From the NCBI GenBank assembly GCA_900315845.1, contig OOHK01000005.1, forward strand, positions 114,321 through 178,320: a stretch of DNA of 64,000 nucleotides, written 5' to 3'. Of this stretch, positions 52,460-60,879 are shown in pieces. The notes under the pieces are model-generated. The model saw only the letters and a program-made list of their open reading frames with translations, did not search any database and had not been told where the DNA came from. Made by a program: the position numbers and the translations under genes. The DNA is from Candidatus Avelusimicrobium luingense. GTDB lineage: Bacteria > Elusimicrobiota > Elusimicrobia > Elusimicrobiales > Elusimicrobiaceae. Every line of letters begins with the position of its first letter. The stretch's first letter is position 1.

Positions 52460-54571
52460 ATGGAAAATTTTAACCACAAATTTGACATTCAAACTGTGGA
52501 AGTCACTGTCGGCGGACAAACGATTAAATTACAAACGGGTTTAATCGCTAAACAATCCGACGGCGCGGTAATGGCAACCGTGGGTGAAACCATGGTCTTA
52601 TCCACTGCCGTTTCCACCAAAGAACAAAAACCGGGCATTTCCGACTTCATGCCCTTGACGGTCAATTATAAAGAAAGAACTTATGCCGCAGGAAAAATCC
52701 CCGGCGGTTTTTTTAAGCGCGAAGGAAAAGCCAGCAAAAAAGAAACCTTGTCTTCCCGCATTATTGACCGCACGTTACGCCCGATTTTTCCGGAAGGTTT
52801 TGCTTGCGAAACCAACGTAACCGCGATGGTCGTTTCCAGCGACGATAAACACGATGCGGATATTTTATCCGTACTCGCTTCGTCTGCGGCGCTCGTTATT
52901 TCTAACATTCCGTTTAACGAGCCGGTAGCCGCTGTACGCATCGGCCGCAAAGACGGACAATATATCGTCAACCCTACCAAAGACCAACACGAAGAATGTG
53001 ATATGGACCTCGTGATTGCGGGTTCCAAACAAGGTCTTTTAATGGTAGAAGGCGGCGCCAAAGAAGTAGAAGAAGAAGCCATCATCAAAGCGATGGAAAC
53101 CGCCAAGCCGGAAATTGACAAAATGTGCGATGCGCAATTAAAATTGCGCGAACTCGCCGGCAAACCGAAATTTGAATATGTGGTAGAAAAACTGCCGCAA
53201 GAAGTAACGGATCTTGCCAACGGCAAATTCCGCGAAACTGCCAAACAAATTTTGCACGCGTTTAGCGACAAACAAACCCGCGACAAACAAGTAGCCGAAC
53301 TCAAAAAATCCTTCACCGAAGAATTAACGGCCACCTATGCGGACAATGCTGCTACCTATGCCGGTATTGCGTTAGAAAATATTATGTACGAAGAATCCCG
53401 CGCAATGGTACTTAACGAAAACGTACGTGTGGACGGCCGCAAACCGACCGAAATCCGCCCGTTAAGTTCTATGGTAGGGCTCTTGCCGCGTGCGCACGGT
53501 TCTGCGCTCTTTACGCGCGGTCAAACGCAATCGTTAGCGGTAGCCACCTTAGGCACCCCCGATGATAAACAAATGGTAGAAGGGTTAGATGAAACATCGT
53601 ATGAACGTTTTATGCTCCACTACAATTTCCCGGGTTTTGCTACGGGTGAATGCAAACCGGATCGCTCTCCGGGCCGCCGCGAAATCGGCCACGGGGAATT
53701 AGCGCGCCGCGCTTTGTTGCCGCTTATTCCGTCGGAAGAAGAATTCCCGTACACGATCCGTGTAGTGTCTGACATTATGGAATCTAACGGTTCTTCGTCT
53801 ATGGCCAGCGTCTGCGGCGGCTCACTCGCCCTATTTGACGCGGGCGTACCGATGAAATCGGCCTGCTCCGGTATTGCCATGGGTGCTATTAGCGGAAACG
53901 GCAAATTTGTTGTGTTGTCCGATATTATGGGGTTGGAAGACCACCTCGGCGACATGGACTTCAAACTCACCGGTTCTCGCAAAGGTATCACGGCGTTCCA
54001 AATGGACGTAAAACTCAAAACGGGTATCCCGCTAGACGTATTACGCCAAGCCATTAAACAAGCGACCGAAGGCCGCATGTTCATTATGGATCACATGGAA
54101 AAAACGATTGCCGAACCGAATAAAAATGTCTCCCGCTATGCGCCGGTCATTTTCAAACTGCGCATCCCGGTTGACAAAATCGGCGCTTTAATCGGCCCCG
54201 GCGGTAAGAATATCAAACGCATTACCGAAACGACCGATACCAAGATTGATATTGAGGAAGACGGTACCGTAACGATTGCCGCCGCCAACGCAGATAAGTT
54301 GGACCAAGCCAAAGCCGAAATTGAAATGATGACGGCGGAAGCGGAAGTCAACAAAATCTACAAAGGCAAAGTGGTTTCTATTCAACCCTTTGGCGCGTTT
54401 GTAGAAATTCTGCCCGGCAAAGACGGACTCTTACACATTTCCGAAATTGAAAAACACCGCATTAACAAAGTTGAAGATGTCTTGCACATCGGCGACATTA
54501 TTGAAGTAAAATGCGTGGAAATTGACAATAACGGAAAAGTACGTCTTTCACGCAAAGCGTTACTCAAATAG
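52460..54571 (+). CDS. pnp: Polynucleotide phosphorylase
   Basis: 703 aa 3'-5' phosphorolytic exoribonuclease. Two RNase PH domains ([18 protein letters not shown] in the first; [16 protein letters not shown] and [16 protein letters not shown] in the second) flank a helical linker. A KH domain ([17 protein letters not shown]) and an S1 domain ([30 protein letters not shown]) close the protein. All are intact. Confidence 0.97.
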   Translation: MENFNHKFDIQTVEVTVGGQTIKLQTGLIAKQSDGAVMATVGETMVLSTAVSTKEQKPGISDFMPLTVNYKERTYAAGKIPGGFFKREGKASKKETLSSRIIDRTLRPIFPEGFACETNVTAMVVSSDDKHDADILSVLASSAALVISNIPFNEPVAAVRIGRKDGQYIVNPTKDQHEECDMDLVIAGSKQGLLMVEGGAKEVEEEAIIKAMETAKPEIDKMCDAQLKLRELAGKPKFEYVVEKLPQEVTDLANGKFRETAKQILHAFSDKQTRDKQVAELKKSFTEELTATYADNAATYAGIALENIMYEESRAMVLNENVRVDGRKPTEIRPLSSMVGLLPRAHGSALFTRGQTQSLAVATLGTPDDKQMVEGLDETSYERFMLHYNFPGFATGECKPDRSPGRREIGHGELARRALLPLIPSEEEFPYTIRVVSDIMESNGSSSMASVCGGSLALFDAGVPMKSACSGIAMGAISGNGKFVVLSDIMGLEDHLGDMDFKLTGSRKGITAFQMDVKLKTGIPLDVLRQAIKQATEGRMFIMDHMEKTIAEPNKNVSRYAPVIFKLRIPVDKIGALIGPGGKNIKRITETTDTKIDIEEDGTVTIAAANADKLDQAKAEIEMMTAEAEVNKIYKGKVVSIQPFGAFVEILPGKDGLLHISEIEKHRINKVEDVLHIGDIIEVKCVEIDNNGKVRLSRKALLK

Positions 54572-54589
54572 TTTGTAAGTTACGCAAAA

Positions 54590-54624
54590 AAACACACCCC
54601 TCGTCTAACGCGAGGGGTGTGTTT
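54590..54624. terminator. Terminator of rpsO-pnp
   Basis: A 14-bp perfect stem (54590-54603 with 54611-54624) with T-rich flanks on both strands. Confidence 0.92.
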
Positions 54625-54630
54625 TGTATA

Positions 54631-54658
54631 AATAATCCCGGCTATGCCCGGGGGGATT
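54631..54658 (-). terminator. Terminator of the secreted-paralog cluster
   Basis: AATCCC (54634-54639) pairs with GGGATT (54653-54658), with additional GC pairing inside. ATTTAT follows on the minus strand. Confidence 0.6.
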
Positions 54659-54690
54659 GTTTTCTGGTCATATTCGTTATTTCTGAATAA

Positions 54691-56055
54691 TTAATTCTTT
54701 TTCTTCAAGTACGCGGCCGGGACCGGAGTAAAAATAAGTTCGTCGTTTTCTAATGTGGCTTTATACCACCCGGGTTTTCCGTTTACTTCTAAAAACACCC
54801 ATATATTTGAAATAAAACTTGCGGGAACATCCCGTCGGAAAATGCACACTTCACCTGTTTGAAATGCTTTGGCGGCATATCGATCGTCTGTCGGGAATGC
54901 TTCCGGCGCATAGGAACGTAATTTGTCTGTCGCAGGAATTTGTACCAGGACAGATAAATTTTCACCCGCCATTATTGCATGCCCCAGCGCAATAGAAGGC
55001 ATTAGGGATGCATAAATATCACCGTGATAATTGGTTCTATGTGCTTCTAAACCATTTATCAACAAATTCTTTACATCGTCTAATTTCTCCAATCTCATGC
55101 CACGGTAAAAAGATTCTTTGTTCTCTAAAATATCTTTCGGCAAAAATGTTTGCTCGGTGTACACTCCGACAGGATCCGTAGGACTGATGATATCCCATCT
55201 GTCCACACTCGGCAACAACCGCGCAGATAATACAGCGGGCGCGTTATCTACCGCCCCGCCTAATTTTACCGTCGGCTCGCCGGGCATATTGGTAATTTGG
55301 ATATACGCTTGAGATTTGGCGGCGGGTTTTACCGTATCGTTGGTAAGCGGCGTAAATATTAGTTTATTTTGCCATAGAACCCGATACCACCCCGGGGTGC
55401 CATTGATATCCAGCAACACAAATACCCCAAAAATAGCTTGAGGAGGAATATCCTTTTCCGCGTAAAAGTTAGGCAAATTGCCCGGCCTTAAACTTCCGGC
55501 AATATCGTCTTTCTTTATCATCACTACTACGGGAATACCTTCTTCCAACTTGGCATAATGCCGGGCAACCGCAAAATTAGCGGACATATAAATACTGTTA
55601 TATCCGGTTTGGTTTACCAACATGCCCTGCGCTAAAATTTGTTGCACATCTTGCAGATCATTTACATGCATTCCCCGATACAAAAACGACGTATTTTCCG
55701 CTTGATTTATCCGCTCCAAATAATCGTTCAAAGCCAAATCCGCCTCTTGATACCGCATATAGGTAGAACGCAGCAGTTTGCCGGTGGCGACGTCTCTGCC
55801 TTGCATGCTTTCAAGCAAAACAGCCATTTTTGTTTGCAAAGAGGGTGATACTTCGGTAATTTGCAACGGAATCAGCGTTTGAACCGTATTAGCAAGGACA
55901 GCAGCCGATTGTTCTGCCTTGAATAATTGTTGAGAAATAGTACGCGAAAGTTCTGTATTTATCCGCACGGCCGTCTCTATGGCTTTGATCTCTTTTTGAG
56001 CCAACGCCGGCAAACAACTTCCTACGATAAGACAAATAACGGCTAATTTTTTCAT
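54691..56055 (-). CDS. Secreted protein with two Tyr-Arg-Gly modules
   Basis: 454 aa. The signal peptide ends A-L-A with Gln at +1. A helical leader (about 20-115) precedes module 1 (about 124-240, YRG at 126) and module 2 (about 315-450). A linker domain between them (YIQITNMPGEPTVKLGG onward) also occurs in the next gene upstream. Modules share F-Y-R-G-M, N-L-L-x-x-G-L-E, I-Y-x-S, R-R-D-V-P and V-N-G-K-P-x-W-Y followed by D-E-L-I-F-x-P. The Arg-Gly plus later Ser pattern recalls ADP-ribosyltransferase folds, but this is unproven. The start is the ATG at 56055 behind AAAAGGA, not the in-frame TTG at 56070. Last gene of the cluster. Confidence 0.82.
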   Translation of the reverse strand: MKKLAVICLIVGSCLPALAQKEIKAIETAVRINTELSRTISQQLFKAEQSAAVLANTVQTLIPLQITEVSPSLQTKMAVLLESMQGRDVATGKLLRSTYMRYQEADLALNDYLERINQAENTSFLYRGMHVNDLQDVQQILAQGMLVNQTGYNSIYMSANFAVARHYAKLEEGIPVVVMIKKDDIAGSLRPGNLPNFYAEKDIPPQAIFGVFVLLDINGTPGWYRVLWQNKLIFTPLTNDTVKPAAKSQAYIQITNMPGEPTVKLGGAVDNAPAVLSARLLPSVDRWDIISPTDPVGVYTEQTFLPKDILENKESFYRGMRLEKLDDVKNLLINGLEAHRTNYHGDIYASLMPSIALGHAIMAGENLSVLVQIPATDKLRSYAPEAFPTDDRYAAKAFQTGEVCIFRRDVPASFISNIWVFLEVNGKPGWYKATLENDELIFTPVPAAYLKKKN

Positions 56056-56070
56056 AATTTTCCTTTTCAA

Positions 56071-56892
56071 TCAATCGGCCAATTTTTTCATTTCACCCTT
56101 AGCCGGTATAAATACCAATTCATCCTTTTCCAATACCACCTTATACCAATCAGGCTTACCGTCCACTGCCAAAAAAACCCACACATCGGAAATCAAACGG
56201 GGAGGAACATCCCGGCGGAAAACGGTTTCTTCTGCCGTTTGTAAGGTATGCGGCGGATATACTTCCGGTGCGTATAAGCGCAAGGTCGGCGTTGACGGAA
56301 TTTTAATAAGTACGGGAAATTGAGGGTCGTTTCCCATGGTAGCATACCACAGCGAAGTCACCGGAGTTCGCGAAACAAAAATTTTTCCTTCGTAGTTGCT
56401 TTTTCTGATTTCCAACCCGTTTATCAATAAATTCTTCAAATCAGCAAATCTTACCAAACTCATTCCCCGGTAAAAAGATGGTTCATTTCCCGAAATATTT
56501 TGCGGCAAAAACACTTCACGCATGTACTTTCCGGTAGCATCCGCCGGACGGATTATATTCCAACTGTCCGATCCGGATAACAGTTGCACGGACAAAACGT
56601 CCGAAGAATTATCAAACTTCCCGCTCAATTTGACGCTTGGTTGATCAGGTATATTGATAATTTTTGTGTATTGTATTTCGGAAACAACAGATACCTGTTG
56701 TGCAGCGAGATAGGATGCCCGGGCGGCATTGTCTGCCGCGCGAGTGGCTTGCGAAATAGCCGCTTGAGTTTGACGTGCAATATCCGCACCGATTTTCCCT
56801 GTAATCAGTTCCATGGCCGTTTTTCCCTGTTGCGCAAAGACAGGGGAAAAACAACAAAGCAATACGTTTATAACAACTACCTTTTTCATCAT
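56071..56892 (-). CDS. Secreted protein with one Tyr-Arg-Gly module
   Basis: 273 aa. The signal peptide ends V-F-A with Gln at +1. An Ala-rich helical leader (about 22-68: ARQTQAAISQATRAADNAAR) precedes the linker domain (about 75-135, INIPDQPSVKLSG) and one module (about 138-265, YRG at 141). From the linker on it is closely similar to the C-terminal half of the 54691-56055 protein, with D-V-W-V-F-L, D-G-K-P-D-W-Y and K-D-E-L-V-F-I-P. This suggests a recent partial duplication. Tandem ATG codons start it and no clear Shine-Dalgarno sequence is seen, so it probably depends on coupling within the operon. Confidence 0.82.
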   Translation of the reverse strand: MMKKVVVINVLLCCFSPVFAQQGKTAMELITGKIGADIARQTQAAISQATRAADNAARASYLAAQQVSVVSEIQYTKIINIPDQPSVKLSGKFDNSSDVLSVQLLSGSDSWNIIRPADATGKYMREVFLPQNISGNEPSFYRGMSLVRFADLKNLLINGLEIRKSNYEGKIFVSRTPVTSLWYATMGNDPQFPVLIKIPSTPTLRLYAPEVYPPHTLQTAEETVFRRDVPPRLISDVWVFLAVDGKPDWYKVVLEKDELVFIPAKGEMKKLAD

Positions 56893-56906
56893 ACTAGTGA
56901 TACATG

Positions 56907-57695
56907 TTATTCATCTATCTCAAAATCATCTATTTTTCTTTTGCTAGCGGGTAACGGTATAAACACACGTCCTTCATCGTCTAATACAACTCGGTACCAT
57001 TCCGGTTTTCCGTTGATTTCAAGAAAGGCCAATACTTCCACAATAGCAAAGGGGGGAATGTTTCTTTCCGAATATGCCTCCCCCGGCATATCCTGTTTAA
57101 GATGATCAATTACCGCTTCACTGTCCAAGACGACGATTACCTGAATTTCTCCTTGCGTAGAGCCGGAATATCCTTCGGCCACCGCTAACATTGGTGTCAT
57201 GTAAATTCCGTTATACGCAGTTTTGTTGACTTCAAGTCCGTGCAATAAAACATGATCAATGGCTTCTAAACTAGCCAGCCGCATTCCCCGGTAAAAAAAA
57301 TGGGTTCCTTCTTCTTTCATTAAATTCATTAAATAAAATCGCAAGTTCCACGAGGCTTGCTTATATACAATATCATCATTTTTGGGAACGATACGTGCCA
57401 ACACATAGTCTTGCGCATTTTCTAATTTGGAATCAAGAGCCAAGATAGAAGGAATATCACTGCGCATATCCGCAAACCGAATGTTATATTTTTCCGATAC
57501 GCGAATCTCCGTAGATATCATCATTTGACGACACATCGCACTCATTTGTTGAGCAATCAAAGCGTGGACATCTACAACTTCTCCCGTTACCGTTTTACCT
57601 ATTTGCTTCGGAGCGGCTAGTATTGTGTTTTGCGCCCACCCCAAACTATTTCCTGTCAGCAACAGGGCCAATAAGAAAACTTTTTTCAGTTTCAT
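56907..57695 (-). CDS. Secreted protein with one Tyr-Arg-Gly module
   Basis: 262 aa. The signal peptide (MKLKKVFLLALLLTGNSLGWA) has Gln at +1. A helical leader (about 25-130) is followed by the module (about 133-250, YRG at 135): F-F-Y-R-G-M-R-L, V-N-K-T-A-Y-N-G-I-Y-M-T, then I-N-G-K-P-E-W-Y-R-V. The tail is acidic (RKIDDFEIDE). I place the start at 57695, where ATGA overlaps the preceding stop. Longer in-frame starts lie inside the upstream gene. Second gene of the cluster, translationally coupled to the first. Confidence 0.82.
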   Translation of the reverse strand: MKLKKVFLLALLLTGNSLGWAQNTILAAPKQIGKTVTGEVVDVHALIAQQMSAMCRQMMISTEIRVSEKYNIRFADMRSDIPSILALDSKLENAQDYVLARIVPKNDDIVYKQASWNLRFYLMNLMKEEGTHFFYRGMRLASLEAIDHVLLHGLEVNKTAYNGIYMTPMLAVAEGYSGSTQGEIQVIVVLDSEAVIDHLKQDMPGEAYSERNIPPFAIVEVLAFLEINGKPEWYRVVLDDEGRVFIPLPASKRKIDDFEIDE

Positions 57696-59164
57696 AAAGA
57701 AATCCATCCGCTCATGGCCTTTGTAGGAATAGGCATAAATACCAATTTGTCGTTTTTCAGCGTTACACGATACCAACCTTGTACGCCATTGATTTGAGCA
57801 TATATGGCCACGTCTGTAATCATATCCGCGGGGACATTTTCATATAATACGCGACGGCCACCAAATTCACCTTCCGGTTTTAACGGCGGGTTTTCTTGTA
57901 ACAAGCGTTCCGTTACCGGAATTTTCACAAGTACCGGCAAGGCCTCTTCCCCTTCATGAGTGCCTAATAACCGGGCGGTTTGGGACGGGAACATATATCC
58001 CATAGCCACACTGAGGTTGGGGGAAACATAAATCATTTCGTGATGGGTTTTATCAATTTCCATACCGCGTTGTAAAATGTTTTGCAATTCGGCCGTATTT
58101 TTTAAGCGAAGGCCCCGGTACAACATTTTATCTTCTTGCACAAAAGATTCCGGCACAAACAAGCGCATTTCCTCATCGTTACTAATAGCCGCGCGTAATT
58201 GTTCGTCGGGCAGAACGCTAAAATCAGACGTTGCCGATGAAACCGCCTTTTCATTAGCAGTAAAACTGGCAAAAACCTGCACATTATTTTGAATGTCCGT
58301 TTGAAAGGTTTGACCCGGCGTGACAAAAAAATCATCATTCACGCTTACCGCTTGATTGGGCACGGCCAAAAAGAAAACTTCGCCATCTTTCAATATGGCT
58401 TTATGCCACGCTTGTTTACCGTTCACTTCCATAAATACCATAATATCGGTTACATTCTCTGAAGGAATTGAACCATAGAACACCTGTTGCAATCCTATTT
58501 TCCCCGAAGGAACGGTGGCTAATAATTCTTCTGTTAAATTGATTCTTATTAACACAGGGATATTCACTTCGCCCCGTTGTTGAGCAAAAATATCATATTT
58601 GGAAGGTAACGCATAATTAAGTGCAATCCGCAAAGACGGTGTAGTAAACACTTGCCCCGAATAAGTGCTTTTACTTACTTCCATACCTTGATTTAACATA
58701 TTTTTTAAGGCTTTCAAATTAGGTATTTTGATCCCTCTAAATACACTTTGTGATTCTTGCGCCGCTAACTGTGCCGGCACATACATTTGATCGGATTGGG
58801 GGAATATAATATGGTGCAGTTCCTCTGCGGGGAGCAACCGCGCTTGCACATCGTGAAGAACTTGAATTTGCTGATTATTTGTTTTTTGAAATGAGTTTAA
58901 TAAATTCTCATATTTTTGATAAGACATTTCGCCCATAGGTAATTTTAGTTGGTTGATTTGCAACGTTTGTTGGGCATTTCGCACCGCTTGAGACAAATTA
59001 CCAACCATATTATCTAGCGCTGTATATATTTCCTTGCCGGTCTTTTGTGATATTTCTCCTATTTGCGCACCGGTTTTACTAACTTCTTGCGGTACTTTAT
59101 AGATTTGAGCAAAGCCGGAAACAGTTCCTAAAATCATGGTTCCTACTATAATTAGTTTTTTCAT
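57692..59164 (-). CDS. Secreted protein with two Tyr/Phe-Arg-Gly modules
   Basis: 490 aa, first gene of the four-gene cluster. The signal peptide ends G-F-A with Gln at +1. A long helical leader (about 21-135) precedes module 1 (about 140-275, with FRG at 142) and module 2 (about 346-485, YRG at 349). These are the most divergent modules (M-E-V-N-G-K-Q-A-W-H and I-N-G-V-Q-G-W-Y), but they keep the Arg-Gly, the G-M-E pair and the I-Y-V-S/T position. The ATG at 59164 follows AGGAGA. An in-frame start at 59182 is less likely. Promoter: dyad C read leftward, with GACAAT (59185-59190). Confidence 0.83.
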   Translation of the reverse strand: MKKLIIVGTMILGTVSGFAQIYKVPQEVSKTGAQIGEISQKTGKEIYTALDNMVGNLSQAVRNAQQTLQINQLKLPMGEMSYQKYENLLNSFQKTNNQQIQVLHDVQARLLPAEELHHIIFPQSDQMYVPAQLAAQESQSVFRGIKIPNLKALKNMLNQGMEVSKSTYSGQVFTTPSLRIALNYALPSKYDIFAQQRGEVNIPVLIRINLTEELLATVPSGKIGLQQVFYGSIPSENVTDIMVFMEVNGKQAWHKAILKDGEVFFLAVPNQAVSVNDDFFVTPGQTFQTDIQNNVQVFASFTANEKAVSSATSDFSVLPDEQLRAAISNDEEMRLFVPESFVQEDKMLYRGLRLKNTAELQNILQRGMEIDKTHHEMIYVSPNLSVAMGYMFPSQTARLLGTHEGEEALPVLVKIPVTERLLQENPPLKPEGEFGGRRVLYENVPADMITDVAIYAQINGVQGWYRVTLKNDKLVFMPIPTKAMSGWISL

Positions 59165-59184
59165 TTTTTTTCTCCTATACAATT

Positions 59185-59282
59185 ATTGTCTTAAAAATGT
59201 TGGTTTTTCACAAGAGAAAAAAGGCCTACTTTCTGATAGGTCTTTTGTCCTATCCGATTTCACTGATTAAATTTGATACAAT
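59185..59282. promoter_or_regulatory. Shared dyad with divergent -10 boxes (site C)
   Basis: AGGCCTA (59222-59228), 8 bp, TAGGTCT (59237-59243). Rightward: TTTGTCC, then TACAAT (59277-59282) 33 bp after the dyad and 6 nt before the ATG at 59289. Leftward: GACAAT (minus strand, 59185-59190) 31 bp from the dyad, then AGGAGA and the ATG at 59164. One symmetrical site is thus correctly placed for both transcripts. Confidence 0.65.
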
Positions 59283-59288
59283 AACGAT

Positions 59289-59978
59289 ATGAATTTTTTA
59301 CGTATGTTCCATGGGCTGGTGGGAGTATTATTAACGCTTTTACTGACAGGTTGTTCATATCATGGGCAAATACGCCACAGTGTCTATCCGTCTACTCCCG
59401 CGCCAACGATTTTCAACGCTTCCGTGCTGATTATTCAACCGGGGAATGTGCCTGATTCACTTACTATTTCTGACCCTACTTCACAAGCATTATATGATTT
59501 CTCGTTAGATATAAAAGAGAGTGTGTATAGTTCTGCCGCTGATATGCTTAAATCGTCTTTTACACAAGTACAAACCGGGCCGAAAACACAGGAGAATCAA
59601 TTTGATTTAATAGCCGATATTTCACTCTCGGGAGAATTAACCCGCAGTGATTGCACCAGCAAACAACCGCAACTAGCCGCGCGACAAAACGGCTTATGTA
59701 CCGAACTGACACTTTCCTTGCGCCCCGCCGGCAAAGCCGTACCGCTGCAAACATTTTCGGCCCGTCGCTTTAGCGTTTTTGAAAAGCCGGGCGCATCCGC
59801 CGTTATACGGGCTGTCAATAAATGGACGTTATATATTTTATCGCCTATTTTACTTCCCACTTATACGCAACTGCAAGGCAGTCAATTACGGCAACAATTT
59901 CAAACACAATTACAAGATATGCTTGGTGACTTACAAAAACAAATTCAAACACAGGAAGATTTTTTACCAACACGCTAA
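59289..59978 (+). CDS. Lipoprotein, function unknown
   Basis: 229 aa. The lipoprotein signal VLLTLLLTGC has a clear lipobox (Cys22). The mature domain has beta-strand-like stretches (IFNASVLIIQPGNVPD, FDLIADISLSGELTRSDC, LCTELTLSLRP) and a Gln-rich helical C-terminus. The layout (small lipoprotein, alternating strands) recalls outer-membrane accessory lipoproteins, but I cannot assign a family. The start is predicted leaderless from TACAAT. It is transcribed divergently from the four-gene secreted cluster under a shared dyad. Confidence 0.8.
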   Translation: MNFLRMFHGLVGVLLTLLLTGCSYHGQIRHSVYPSTPAPTIFNASVLIIQPGNVPDSLTISDPTSQALYDFSLDIKESVYSSAADMLKSSFTQVQTGPKTQENQFDLIADISLSGELTRSDCTSKQPQLAARQNGLCTELTLSLRPAGKAVPLQTFSARRFSVFEKPGASAVIRAVNKWTLYILSPILLPTYTQLQGSQLRQQFQTQLQDMLGDLQKQIQTQEDFLPTR

Positions 59979-60010
59979 AAATTATGTAAAATATCTCAAG
60001 CGAGGTTATT

Positions 60011-60514
60011 ATGAAAAAAACATCTAAAAAAAATGTTTCAACCAAACCTAACAAAGCAGTTGCAAAAGCTGCCGTCAAAGAATCTCCCATCTTAAAAGAA
60101 GTAAAGCAACTCTACAGTTTCATGCAAGACAACCAATTAGACACCATTGAATATGACCAAAAAGGTCTGTATGTGCGTTTAGTTAAATCGCGCCCGGCGG
60201 TTGTCCCGGTGCCGGTGGCTGTAGGTGCTATGACAAGTTCGGGGGGAAATACATCCGTTGTACAAGAACAATATAAAGAAGTATTAAATGCTCCTTTAAT
60301 GGGTATTTTCTTCCGCGGTTCTACGCCCAGTGCGCCGCCCTTTGTAAAAGAAGGGGCACGTGTAGAAAAAGGCGACGTGATTTGCTTAATTGAAGCGATG
60401 AAAGTATTTAACGAAATGCGCGCGGAATTTCCATGCATTATTAAAAAAGTATTGGTAGAAAACGGCAAGCCTGTTAAACAAGGCGAACCGCTCTTTGCCA
60501 TTGAACGGGTATAA
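60011..60514 (+). CDS. accB: Biotin carboxyl carrier protein of acetyl-CoA carboxylase
   Basis: 167 aa. The C-terminal biotinyl domain carries the EAMKVFNEM motif (biotinylated Lys) with the usual BCCP thumb-like insert ahead of it (FRGSTPSAPPFVKEGARVEKGD). A flexible Val/Pro linker precedes it. The N-terminus has a Lys/Ala-rich basic tail (MKKTSKKNVSTKPNKAVAK). GCGAGG precedes the ATG. accC, its usual partner, is not adjacent; a winged-helix gene follows instead. Confidence 0.94.
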   Translation: MKKTSKKNVSTKPNKAVAKAAVKESPILKEVKQLYSFMQDNQLDTIEYDQKGLYVRLVKSRPAVVPVPVAVGAMTSSGGNTSVVQEQYKEVLNAPLMGIFFRGSTPSAPPFVKEGARVEKGDVICLIEAMKVFNEMRAEFPCIIKKVLVENGKPVKQGEPLFAIERV

Positions 60515-60516
60515 TT

Positions 60517-60777
60517 ATGAGTCCATTACAAGAAAATATCAATTTAGCTGTCAGCCAAATTAGCGATTATTTGGCTAAAAATAATACGGCCACTTCGTGG
60601 CAATTAAAAGTGATGTTTAAGTTATCCAGTTCGGTATTGTATTTGGCTTTAGGGGCTTTGTACCAACAAGGCAAAATCTCACTGGAAGCCGATGATATTA
60701 ACTATCATATTACATGGGGCCAAAAGCCAGCCGAAGCAGTAGCCGCCGCCCCGACAACGGCCGCAGAAAGCATGTAG
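60517..60777 (+). CDS. Winged-helix protein (DUF2582-like)
   Basis: 86 aa. Start MSPLQENINLAVSQISDYLA, then NNTATSWQLKVMFKLSSSVLYLALGALYQQGKI (a helix-turn-helix with the typical L-x-L-A-L-G-x-L recognition helix). An Ala-rich tail closes it. It resembles small single-domain winged-helix proteins of the DUF2582 type, whose role is unknown. Two bases from accB and followed by a terminator, so the two are one unit. It may regulate fatty-acid synthesis genes, but only the neighbourhood suggests that. Confidence 0.75.
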   Translation: MSPLQENINLAVSQISDYLAKNNTATSWQLKVMFKLSSSVLYLALGALYQQGKISLEADDINYHITWGQKPAEAVAAAPTTAAESM

Positions 60778-60796
60778 ACTGATTAGGTTTTACATT

Positions 60797-60834
60797 AAAA
60801 TCACCCGCCCTATACCGTGCGGGTGATTTTTTTA
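60797..60834 (+). terminator. Terminator of the accB operon
   Basis: AAAATCACCCGC pairs with GCGGGTGATTTT, followed by a T-run. Confidence 0.92.
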
Positions 60835-60867
60835 TAAAACACTACACAAATACACCTTAAAATAAGG

Positions 60868-60879
60868 TAAAATAAATAT
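60868..60879 (+). promoter_or_regulatory. -10 box of ftsK abutting the start codon
   Basis: TAAAAT (60868-60873), six bases, ATG at 60880, without a Shine-Dalgarno sequence. Confidence 0.6.

Noticed and set aside
52681-53334. A 217-codon open frame antisense to pnp
   Set aside because: Opposite-strand shadow of a highly conserved gene, with a Ser-rich, domainless product.
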